Assembly: GCA_023079485.1 (NCBI GenBank)
Contig: CM041083.1
Location: 177,648,480-177,712,479, forward strand
Length of the DNA stretch: 64,000 nucleotides
Direction: 5' to 3'
Origin: Archilochus colubris
Lineage: Eukaryota; Chordata; Aves; Apodiformes; Trochilidae
Under the pieces are notes generated by a model, which was not told where the DNA came from, did no database searches, and was given only the letters and a program-made list of their open reading frames with translations. Shown here piece after piece: positions 41,932 to 53,900 of the stretch. Positions within the stretch are counted from its first letter, which is position 1; each line of letters starts with the position of its first letter. Position numbers and translations under genes: made by a program.

Positions 41932-44900
41932 TAACATTTCTCAATCTAACAACCAGCAGAGATCTAGTCAGAGATGGAAGATAACTTTACCATCAAAACT
42001 GCATAGAAAAATGCTTCTAATAATAGACTTTCAAAATACAATTTTTCCAGTCCCAAAATAGTCTTTCTGGTTTAGCACCTCATTTTAGTCTGACAGCTTG
42101 TCATATTTTACTGCCTTCATACTGCTTCCAAGAATGTGAAGAGCTGTTTGGATGTCATGTAGGTGAAGTTAGTTTGTTCTCCTTTAAAAAAAATGTACAA
42201 GAATAATGCAGTATAAACCCTTTTCAAAGTCAGGGGAAGGATACTCATTAGCAACTGTGGGCTCCTCATCCTTGGAGAACATTGAGTTCAGTGCTGACTG
42301 CATGCTTTGTGCTAAGGACATATCCTTTTATTGTTGTTGTTTGAGCAAACAGATGAGAAAAATGTCATAGGGAGATATTTATTTTTTTTTTAAATCCAAA
42401 TTTGCATGTTGTCTGCATTGATTTAGCTCCTGGAGTTGCCTAAACATAAGCTCAATTCTGCATGCCTAGGCCTGAGGGAAGGGACCAGGAGGGGCTCTAG
42501 GGCTGCTGCTCCTTGGGGTGAGGTCAGGGTACACCAGAGACAGTGGGACAGGCTGGAGGTCATCAAGTTTGGGGTGTCTCTGATGGCAAAGGCAATGCAG
42601 GTAGTGGTTGCCACTGTAGGAAAGCTCCCCTCAAATGTAGATCCAGGTCTGAGCCTGGCTCCTTCACCTTCCCACATCCTTACAGCTGCCTTTGCTGCCT
42701 GTTTCTGAAACATAAACCTTGTTAAATGTACCTGGTCTGCAAAGTTTATAATATAGTTCTCGCTGCAAAACTATGCAGGACTGGATATTTGCAGTCTTGG
42801 TGTCTGAAATGGCTCTCATTGCTGTAGTACCCAACTACTTCCCAGTATCTCAATGCCAGCCATGAAAGTCAGGATCCTTCTACTTGAACCTTTCAAAACT
42901 CTTTTTCTTTTTGTGGTTTGTTTTTTATTTTTTTGTTTTGGGAGTTTTTTTGGCCAGTCCCCAAAGAGTCACTTTGGGCATCAGTTCAGTGCACAGGCAT
43001 TCATGCCACAGAAGCTGAGAGGCATTGGTAGGAATCATGAGCTCCCTAACATAGAGCAGGTTTTTATTCCTTACTTGTTAAGATGCTTGCTGCAGTCTTT
43101 ACAATTAAATGAAAGAGGCTGTTGTGAAAGGACTGAAGAGGAATCTTTCATAAACTTGGGTCAGGGAGACTTTACCACCTGTTGCTCACATGGAACAGTA
43201 CAATCACAGTAATTCAAATAATGAATAAAAGCACCTGCTTTTAACATGTGCCACTTGCTGTTTTCCAGAGTGAAGATTCAGATGAAGACGACCTCTGTGC
43301 TATCAGTAATAAATGGACTTTCCAAAGAACCAGCAGACGATGGTCTCGGGTGGACGACATTGATGCTTTGCTTCACCGATCTGACAGGCATGGATCTTCT
43401 GGGGACATTAAAATGAAAAACACAACAAGCAGTGAGAGTGTCCTTACAGATCTGAGTGAACCTGAGGTCTCATCTATTCACAGTGAGAGCAGTGGGGGAA
43501 GTGACAACAGGAGTCAGTCTGGCATCAGCAGCGCTGCCAGGGAGATCTGCAGCTGCTCTGGCCAGCATGATGTGGAAAGCACACTGCTGCAAGATTCCAG
43601 TGCAATAAACACTGCCCTGTTCACCAAGGACAACCTGAAGAATGAGAAACCAACACGAACCAAAGCCAAAGCCTTTCTAAAACGCATGGAGACACTCAAA
43701 GGAAAAAGTGTGCATGGAAAACCAAAAGGGTCTGGAAAAACGGGTCCTTTAGAGATAAGTGGACCTGTTCTCCAGTATGAGCCAAAATCCTTGAAGGACA
43801 TGCACTGTGTACAGATAGTCAATGGTAATCTCCAAAACTTAGGACAAGATTCAGTCAAAAGGGGACTTTCTTTTTCTGCCAAATCCAGCAGTGACAGCAG
43901 TCAGTCTGAAAACAGCAGCAGTGGGGTGAGCACACCCTGTTTGAAAGACCGCAAATGCCACGAAGCAAACAAGAGAGGTGGGATGTACCTGGAGGACTTG
44001 GATGTTCTGTCAGGAACAGCCTTACGGCAAGTGGTGGACCAAAACCTCAAAAATGAGTTTCATTCTCAAGAGAACTTGGTTGTGCATATTCCCAAGGATC
44101 ACAAACCAGGAACCTTTCCTAAGGCACTTTCTATTGAAAGCCTCTCACCTACAGACAACAGCAACAGTGTAAACTGGAGGACGGGAAGCATCTCTTTGGG
44201 AAAGCAGAACTGCTCGACTCCAAAAGAGCCTGGATTGATGGCTTGCTGTCCTAAAGAGAGCAGAATCAGTATTTATGACAACGTGCCAGGTTCCCACTTG
44301 TATGCTAGTACTGGAGACCTCCTGGACTTAGAGAAAGGTGTCCTTTTCCCTCATTTAGATGACATCTTGCAGCATGTCAATGGACTCCAGGAGGTGGTAG
44401 ATGGCTGGTCAAAGAATGTGTTGCCAGGTCTGCCAGCTGATGATGTGTCAGTCAGGGAACCACCATCATTGCCTTTCCAGTCACCCACACAGATCACTCT
44501 TGATTTTGAAGGAAACTCTGTCTCTGATGGCCGGACCACACCAAGTGACGTGGACAGAGATGGAACATCCCTGAATGAATCTGAAGCCACTGGTGTTAGG
44601 GACAGGAGAGACTCTGGGGTGGGAGCATCGCTCACAAGGCCAAGCAGGTAGGCAGCAAAGTTTTATACACAAATTCGTAGATTGTGAAATATGATATAAT
44701 GAAGCAGAGGCTTGTATCCTGGGATTCAGAAGGTGCAGGTTACTGTTAGTTGTATTTATCCCGTATGGGCACCTCCCAGGAAAAGGTTTAACTGAGAAAA
44801 CTGAGGCAATGGAAACTCAGTGGAAAACTGGTTTAACAGAGAAAACTGAGGCATTTTTTCTTTCTTGATCAACTGATTACATAGTAGGACCTTGTATATA

Positions 44901-47900
44901 TCATGGGATGTATTTTCAATTTGTCTTCCAAGTTATGCACTTGGATATTTATGCATCAGTTGTCTTGTGCAATTTTTTATGCACTGGTCTGCTTTAAAAA
45001 TGCATCCCTTTGTGCTCAAAGAGAATTTCTCTATCCCACCTCCCTTATGTGAATGGATAAAATGATGTTATACAGTTAACTTAATAAAAGTGAAAACCAG
45101 GCTTTTGCTAATAATTCACAGGCAGAGGGATTTGTTCCAGTTGAACCAAGGGACCATGGTCCTGGGTGAAAGCCTTTGTGGATTCACACTGCTGTGTGTA
45201 AGGTGGCTTGGTATGTGCAAAAGAAGTGAGAAAATACCTGGTGTTTTCTGATCTGCAGCCAATCTTGTCGCATCCTTACAAAGGACTCTGCTGTGTCATG
45301 GTTTGCTGCTGCCCGTACACCATCACAAGCAAGTGAACTCAAGGAAACTACTGAACAAATGAGCAGTGCCAAAGTTTTTCGGATTTGAGCCAGAATTCAT
45401 GTTTAGCAAAACATGACTGAAATGACAGTTTTTTCCCCCATTAAATCTAGTATATAGAGAAGGTGCATTGGAGTAAAGCGAAGATGTGAGTGGCTCAATG
45501 GCTTGGTGGTTATAGCTCTTGCCAAGGAGAAATTCGGTTCAGTCCTTTCTCAAAAAAATCCTTCACTATTTAATGACAGAGGTATTTGGAGAACCTCATC
45601 TCTAAATATCTTGGTTGTCAGGCTGGTCCCCTGGGAAGTAAGGGACTAGGCATCAAATCCTAATTCTGAGTCAGGGAGAAAACATTTGAATCTGGAGCTC
45701 CAACATCCTGTTGGAAGTGTGTGGTTTAGAAGGCCATAGTGGGCAGCACTTTTCCCCTGCGTATGTGGACAGGACCCATATCAACTTGTGAATCTAACAT
45801 CAAAAAATCAAACCTTGGGCATGCCCAAAACTGAAGAGATCAAACAAATTGTTTTATTTGACTCTGAGCTACGTTTTCTTTCAGTAGACACACCGTGAGC
45901 CATAATGCGTGTGCTTTGTAAATTGCCCAGCCCTATCTCATAGCACACCATCCTTTTTTTTTCCTGCCATTTAAAGCAGTTGCCTGATTTTTCTATTGTT
46001 TCCTTTGCTACAGGAGATTACGATGGCACAGTTTCCAGATTTCTCACCGCCTGAGCCACTCCATCGCATCGCTGCACATCAGCAATCAGTCAGCAGCCCA
46101 ACTGAACCTACTGCAAAAATTCTCTCTGCTTCGTCTTACTGCCATCATGGAAAAGTACTCCATGTCAAACAAACATGGCTGGACCTGGTGAGTACCATTA
46201 ATAATCAGAAGAGATATTTTTAGATGAAAATAATTTCTCCCAATTCTGTTACTCTGATAGTAAATTCAGTACATGCAAGTAGGAGGAGTGACCAACTTCA
46301 ACTGATCAGTTTGAAACTGTCCCCTTTAGTCTGTTCCTGTCTAGTGACTCAGTGACAAAGTCAGAAATAGATCCTGGAGATCTGAATTCATTCCTGCTCT
46401 CTAACAGAGAGACAACTACTGCCTCTCTAACAACACTCCAGTTCCAGAAAACTAAACAGAAATAGGAGAGGGTTATTAAACATAGAAAATGTTTATGGTT
46501 AAGTCTTCCCCAGGATTCATTTTGTGATTCAAAAAGAAACAGCTGCTGATCATACTTCATATATTTGATATTGGTTTGTTTATGCTTTAAAGGAGGGTTA
46601 GAATAGTTAGGGAACTTTTTTCCAGAGATCAAAAGATCCAAGATTTATCCTAGTCTTGGACCTGAGTTAGAAGGAGCTTGCAGCTGCAGCAGCTGTAACA
46701 GGTACCTAGTCACTCAGAGACTGGAGTATCAGGCAAATGTGCATGAATGCTGACAGCATGACTCCTTCTGTACCAACTGGCTACAGAAATCTGTATTTAA
46801 TAGCATACAGAGCCTGATGGGACATGCATACTGAGGTACAGTGGAATGGAAATGAGCACAGATAAGAGATTTTAAGTTTCTTAGAAATAATCAAAAAAAT
46901 AACAGAACCTTTCCCCAATATGCAGAAACACCGAGTCCAAAAAAAATATGACTTGACATTTACATTGTGATTTCCGTGTCCAAAGCACTTCACAAAAATC
47001 TCACCAATTTCAGCTGTGAGCTAGATAACACAAGTTTGTTTTTAGAAATGGAAGAACAGATATATGGGCCTACATGTTGAGATCCACCTCATAGACATAA
47101 GCCCCTCCAAAAAGTCATAAGTCTAGTGTGAGCAAATTGAGTTGGCCATCTGTGGTCAGTGGAAAAAGATGGGCAACTCCAAAGGGAGTTCCCCGTGGTT
47201 AGCTGACATCTTGAAATGAATTTTACCTTAACCAACTCCAAATAAGCACACTAGAATAAAGAAAATTCTAGGTTCTGCTGCTTATGCTGAGGTTTTCCCT
47301 CCTGACAAATACTTCTTCAGTTTATATAATCAATCTCTAAAGATTTATAAGAGTGGGACTCTAAATGGCTGTAAAGTTTTATGCTATACACATCCAGTAG
47401 GTCATTTAATCCAAGTTTTATCTCCTTCCCACACAGATGAGAAAAATCTTTGTCACATTCAGGTCATATTAATCTTTCTTTTCTTTTTTTCTTTTTTTCT
47501 CTTTTAAAATTCCACTGCAGTCATGACTCCCACAAAGGGAACCCAGTTGGTTCTTGTTATTGCCATCATTTTTGGACGAAAGCAAGCTCACCAGTTTCAC
47601 TTGGGTTACTCAACTAGAATAAATCATCTAACACTAGAGAGGAATCTGGCACAGAGAGATTTTCCACCAATGTTTATTACTGTAAAGTATTAGTCAACAG
47701 AAATGCTAAATAGTGTAACTGGTAGTATAAAAATCATTCAGCATGTTAGAGGACTGAGCTTCCTTTTCTCCCAGATAGCCTCTCCCTTATGCTTTGTTGG
47801 GCCGTTCCTTTATGTCCCTATTGGATGCTTCAAACCGTGTTTGCTTCAGCTGGATCAAAACTGCATAGTAAACTTTTTTCTGTTAAAATAAATTGTTATG

Positions 47901-50900
47901 CTGTATCTTAGGGCCAGAGGCTGTCAACTTATGAAAGTTAAGAAACTCATCAGTTATACAGACTAAAGTGTCCATGTATTGTAAATATAATTTCACCATC
48001 TTTATAAAAAAGTAGGTGGCCCCGGTTATTGATTTCTGCCAGCAGTGTAACTCGGGAAGATTCTAAATACTCTGCTGTATTCATGCTGCCTGTTTCATGT
48101 TAATTTTCAGGTCTGTGCCAAAGTTCATGAAGAGGATGAAAGTCCCTGACTATAAGGACAAGAATGTCTTTGGTGTGCCTCTGATTGTTCATGTCCAGAG
48201 AACAGGACAGCCTCTCCCACAGAGCATACAGCAAGCTCTCCGCTACTTACGGAACAACTGTCTGGACCAGGTATGAAACGCACTCCAGGGACTCAGTTGG
48301 TTTTATTCTGAAAAGCCACCCTAAGCAAGCAATGGTGAAGCTTTTTATACTCAGTACCACAATTATTTGAAGATTGTTTTATCTCCTTTTGGGCCCATGT
48401 CTCCTCTGGTGATTTAAGACTTGGTGCCAGAACTAATGGTTTGCTATTTTGAGTTTTGTATTCAGATACTTTGTTGAATTAGGCTAGATGTTAGGAAGTA
48501 TTTTTTCACTGAGAGGATTGTCAGACATTGGAATGGCTTGCCCAGGACAGTGGTGGAGTCACCATCCCTGGAGGCATTCAAAAAGCATTTGAACCTGGTC
48601 CTTAAAAACATGGCTTAGTAGTTGACTGTGGTGTTAGTCAAAGGTTGGACTGGATGATCTTGTAGGTCTCTTCCAACCTAAACATTCTGTGATTCTTGTA
48701 GCTTGTTAGTCTTGCTGATTTGTATACAATAGCCTACCTCAAAAAATGAGATGAAATCTTAATGTCCATTTAATCAGAGCTCAGGACTCCCAACTTCTTT
48801 CTGTATCTGCACTGCTTCTGCGTGATTGTTGCCACTGAGGGTTAACTGCATCCACCATTTCACAAGATATGGTACAAAAAGTTTTATTTACATAGCAAAG
48901 AAAGAAAAGTCCAAGAATAGAGAGCAAACTCAGCAGAATATTCTAACTATTCTGTTGACAAAGTCAGATACAACCAGATAGAGTTAGGTCAGCAGCGGTT
49001 CAATGCCAAAGTCATTACAGTACATTGCCTTTTATAGTGTTCTTAGCTACAACAAGCCAGCTGGGAGACCCTCGTGATTAAAGTTGCAGATTTTTTTATT
49101 CCCTTTAGCTACAGAGCAGGGACATACCAGTCATATTTTTACTGTTCTTCCCCCAAGGATGAGGCTGTGTATCTTTATGAACATAGGACTGGGAGAAACC
49201 CCCTTGTTGATGGAGTTCAATCCTTTCCTATTACCGACCTTGTGTGATATGACCTCTTCCATAGCTGCTTTTAGGTATCTTTAAAGTTCAAAAGGGGCAA
49301 GCAGTATTTTACTCTGCAGACTTTACTAGCTCTGAGGACAGGAAGAGGGTCAATTCTGAACCCTTCCATTTTCTGATCACCATTCTGGTCATTGTTCAGA
49401 CTGTTTTATTGCATGACAGTCATCTTCCCCAAAATGGAAATCTAAAAATTAGCTGTGAATCATAGCTGTTTCTCCTTACATCCAGTAGGAGACATAGGCC
49501 CTTCCTATCCTTTCTGTCTGTTGAATGTAAAGAGATTCTGTAGTGATCAGACCTTGAAGCCTAACTCCTAGATGTCAAAAGTGAGGTGAGATGAATTTTG
49601 CTTACCACATCACAAAATGGTAGGGGTTGGAAAGGACCTCTGGAGATTGTCTAGTCCAACCCCTCTGCTAGAGCAGATTGTACAGGATGGCACCCAGGTG
49701 GGTTTTGAATGTCTCTAGAGATGGAGGCTCCACCACTTCTCTGAGCAGCCTGTTGCAGTGCTCTGCCACCCTCAAAGTAAAGAAGTTCCTCCTTGTATCG
49801 GATGAAACTTCCTATGTTCAAGTTTGTGCCCATTACCTCTTGTCCTGTCATGGGGCACCACTGAAAAAAACCTGACCCCATCCTTTTGATACCCATCCTT
49901 TAAGTATTTATAAGCATTGATAGGATCCCCCCTCAGTCTTCTCCAGACTAAAAAGACCCACGTCCCAGGCACAGGGGTTGAGGGACGGGAGTTATAGCCT
50001 GCTGGAAATGTCTTAATAGAAGATGCATAGAGACAAATAGAAACAATATATTCAGTAGTTAGCATGCCTGATTATCACTGTCATAGTCTGGGTATATATA
50101 TTCTTCCAGTATAGGAATAAAAATGATGCAGGAAGCATCAAGCAGGGATAGGACTGGAGAAGAAGATACTTGCTCAAGTATGAGGAAGAGGAGATATGGG
50201 GACAGGGATGGGCTTGGCAGCTGAAGGTCAATAGGAAGAAAGAGAAAAGAAAGAGGACATAAAAGAGGAGGAGAGGGAGGAGAGAAAGTAAGATAGGGTA
50301 AAAACAGAGAGAAAGGAAAAACTCTCAAGAGATTAGAGGTGGTCAGAAGGAGTGTCCATGGGTAGTCTCAGACAAATATCTTCTCTGAGAGGGAGGGTTT
50401 ACTTGATGGTAAGAATCAGAAGGTCCATTTCAACTCAGCTTTCTTCTTCAAGTTGAATGAAGAAAATATTTTAATAGAAAATGAAAGAGGAGAGATACAG
50501 GTTAGGGCTATTTAAAATATCTTTCCACCAAAAACAGAGAAATAGGAGTTTGGATAAATATAATTAAACAAAAAGCGAAATCAAGAGTAGCAGAATGATG
50601 AGTAGCAGGAGATTTCACAGGTGCAATTTGATATCTGACCTCAAATCAGTCTTAGGTGTAAGTTTTTAAAAATTCTTTGTATCAGCAAGGACATTTACCA
50701 TCAAAAGCAGAGAACTGGGCCTCTGCTCTCGTATTTGTCTACCACATGGTAAAACTGTACTTTTTGAATGAAATTAGCATGAGTCCTTCTGCATCTTCAC
50801 TATACATTTCTAAGAGCAAAAGGGATTTACAAATAAGAGAAAGGGAAAGGGGGAAACATATTAAAAGAACCAGATGCTCTTTCTTGTATTCCCTTGTTAG

Positions 50901-53900
50901 AAGGAAGAGCAGAGCTTCCTCTGTGAACAGAAATTCAGTGTATTGGGATGTACACAGGACTCATTCCAGTCCTCTTAACTCCTATGCATGAATACAGCAC
51001 ATGAGCTTTGCTAAATTCATCAGTAAGACACAGCAGAAGAGCCACTCATAGCCAGTCTGGTGTAGGAGTTCATCTCCATATAAATAAATATATCTCCTCA
51101 CACAGGTGCACAGTGTGTAATTAGTGTCAATAATGTCCTAGTTAACAAAAGTCCTAAATATCATGTTCCTGGGCATGGGAAGTGTTCTGGGGAGAGAGGA
51201 ATCTGCATGAACATTGCTGGTAGGGGTGAGGTGATGGGAACCAAAAGGCATTGCTTCCTTGCTTTTATACATAATTCCTGTTGGGACCAGTAGCTGAAGG
51301 GAGGCTACAAGAAAGCTGGGGAGGGACTTTTTACAAGGGCATATAGTGCTAGGACAAGTGGTAACAGTTTTAAGATAAAAGAGAGTGTAGATTTAGATTA
51401 GATACTAAGAAGAAATTCTTTACTGTGAGGGTGGTAAGACTGGCACAGGATGCTATATCCTGGAATTTTTAAGACCAGGTTGGATGGGGCTTTGAGCAGG
51501 TCTAGAAGAAGGTGACCCTGCCCATGGAAGGGGGGCTTGGAACTACATGATTCTTCCAAGGTCTTTTCCTTTTACAACCCAAATCCACACAGAAAGCTGA
51601 ACAGACAGTGGGCATGGAGAACAGAGAGCTGTAGCTCCAAACCTGAAGTGTTGCTTTTTCATGGGTCTTTCTCAATATTTCACCTTTCCCCCTGCAAAAC
51701 TGAAGGAAAACAATGCTTAAGACTTCCCAAATGAAACACTGTAAACTCACATGGGAATAAATAATGTGGTTGAGGCAGAGGAATTTGCTCCAGGGAAATT
51801 CCACTGATGAGAAGGATGGTAAAAGGGCAGCAGTGCCATGAAGGCACTTGCAGGCATCATATAAAGAATTACCTCTTTCTTTATAATAGAGAGCAAACAG
51901 GATAAAAATGTCTAAGTGACACTGCACAAGTAATCCCCGTGGCCCCCACGTTTGAACTTCTGAACTGGGGTTTTCAGTGGGATTTTGGGGAACCATTGAA
52001 AGGAGAGACTGGAGAGAGGGAAAAATAATTTGGTCTCGGTTTTAATGTTTTACCAGGATGTACTAATCTTTTGCCACAACATTTATAATTTAGCTGAGCA
52101 TAATATTTTCTTGTGAGTCTTCAAAATATATACCCAAATAAACATGAGGAACCAGATTCTCAGCTGGAGTAAATCAACAGCCCATCACCCAAGCCAAGCA
52201 AGCCACTGCTGATCTGTATCAGCTGAACATCTTGCTTAAACTCTTCAGGCAGCAGGGAAACCACATGCTTTCTGAACTCTCCCTCTAGGCTGGGATGCAG
52301 AGCAGCAAAATTATTAACTCTTCCAGTCCTGCTGTGAGAGCATGCACTTGCCAATGAGACTTTGGGCTAGTCAAGACTGTCCCTTTTTCATGTTTCTTTT
52401 ATTCTTGGCTAGAGGAAAGTATTCTTGGTCATGACCAAACTCCCCCATAGCAGGTGGTTTTGAATATATATATATTTATATAACTATTTAAGTAACTTTA
52501 TTTTTTTTTCACTTCAACATCATGGCTTTTTAGGTGGGTCTGTTCCGAAAATCAGGAGTGAAATCCCGAATCCAGGCCCTCCGTCAGATGAATGAGAACT
52601 CCCCAGAAAATGTCAGCTATGAAGACCAGTCAGCATATGATGTGGCAGACATGGTAAAGCAATTTTTCAGGGACTTGCCAGAACCTCTTCTCACAAGTAA
52701 ACTAGGAGAGACCTTTCTACACATCTACCAATGTAAGTTCCAATATTTCTATTATAAACGATGAGAAAATATTATATATTGTATAATAATACATTGTAAA
52801 TAATTTTGGTGTGTTAATAGTGGGTGGCTTTCTTTCTGCTCATCTCCAAGATGCGTAGAAGAACTCAGATTTCAAAATCATTCACTGAGAGATTTTATAA
52901 ATTGCCTAAAGGCTTCAATGCCAAAATTTGAATGGAAATACACTATTTAGATCTTGAGTCACATTGAAAATATTGGCATCCCCATCAGAAAGATGCAAAA
53001 AGGACAGGATGCCATAGATGTAAAAAGTGTAAAGACTCATGTTTTTAATATATTTCTTTAAGCTGTCTGTTTCATGCAGACATCTCAATACAAGTGAGTG
53101 TTCTGGGCATGGAGAAGTGGTACTTGGCAATGAGAATATGAGCCTGTGCAGTCCTCATCCTTACTGTGACTTGATTATCTGCCTTTTTATTGTAGTCAAT
53201 AAAAGGTACATGCATGCAACAAGGTGCTTTCATATACATCCTCATCTTCGATGTAAAGGTCTTGTAGAGAAAAAAACGAAAAAAAAACAAACCAGAGGAT
53301 TTCTTTTATTCATTTCATGATAAGCAGTCTTTAGATGACTTTGTATCTCTTCTCCAGACTGAGGGAGAAATAAACAATGAGGAAAACATTGAAAAGACAG
53401 AGGAATTAAAGTTTTTTTTCCCGACAGTGTCCATTATGAAGTCCAGTCAGTGCTCTGGCAGATACAGAAGAGCATACCCAGCTGTTCTAAGCCAAATAAT
53501 TGGAAACAATAAAAAGAAGTGTGTCTGCTCTTTTCACTTGCAGACGTTTCAGCTGCCAAAACAATAGAAAGCCATTTTTAAACATTGTATAATCCCATTG
53601 CTAAAGAATCTAAGCTACTTCCATGCCTCCCTTTACTGTAAAAATCTGTCTGTGGCACATAGTCACTAATGTGTTTAACATCACAGTGTCTGTAACTGGT
53701 AGAGAATTGCTGTGATCCTGCATGTGGGAGACAGCATCGAAATAAATTTAGTGGATTTAGTCATGCGTGATGTCTTGAGACAGAAATGAACTGAAACAGT
53801 TGGTGTCTAGCCCTGGACCATCATTTCCCCCTCTCCTCTTGCAGGCCTTGTCTGCCTACACACACACCAGCAAGCTTGTTCAGAAAAGCTGTGGAAATTC

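Larger units (their letters stand above)
44648..46013 (+). other. STARD13: STARD13 intron between visible exons 4 and 5
   Basis: It runs from gtaggc to ctacag. It contains a 45-bp-period partial duplication just after the donor and a tRNA-like relic at 45484-45550. Confidence 0.88.
48271..52533 (+). other. STARD13: STARD13 intron between visible exons 6 and 7, repeat-rich
   Basis: It runs from gtatga to ttttag. This is the most transposon-rich intron: CR1 fragments near 48.5 (+), 49.6 (-) and 51.3 kb (+), a probable minus-strand LTR at 48.85-49.35 kb, and a polypurine tract at 50.1-50.3 kb. A TA-rich run lies at about 52464-52480, close to the exon 7 acceptor. Confidence 0.88.

Noticed and set aside
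43248..43268. Apparent in-frame start (M-PLAVFQ) leading into STARD13 exon 4, suggesting a SAM-less isoform
   Set aside because: The first codon is GTG, not ATG. The nearby ATG (43246) is in another frame. The 21 bases are the polypyrimidine/acceptor sequence of the intron.
51502..51996. 164-residue minus-strand open frame
   Set aside because: It runs across a diverged CR1 fragment and unique sequence with no domain signature.
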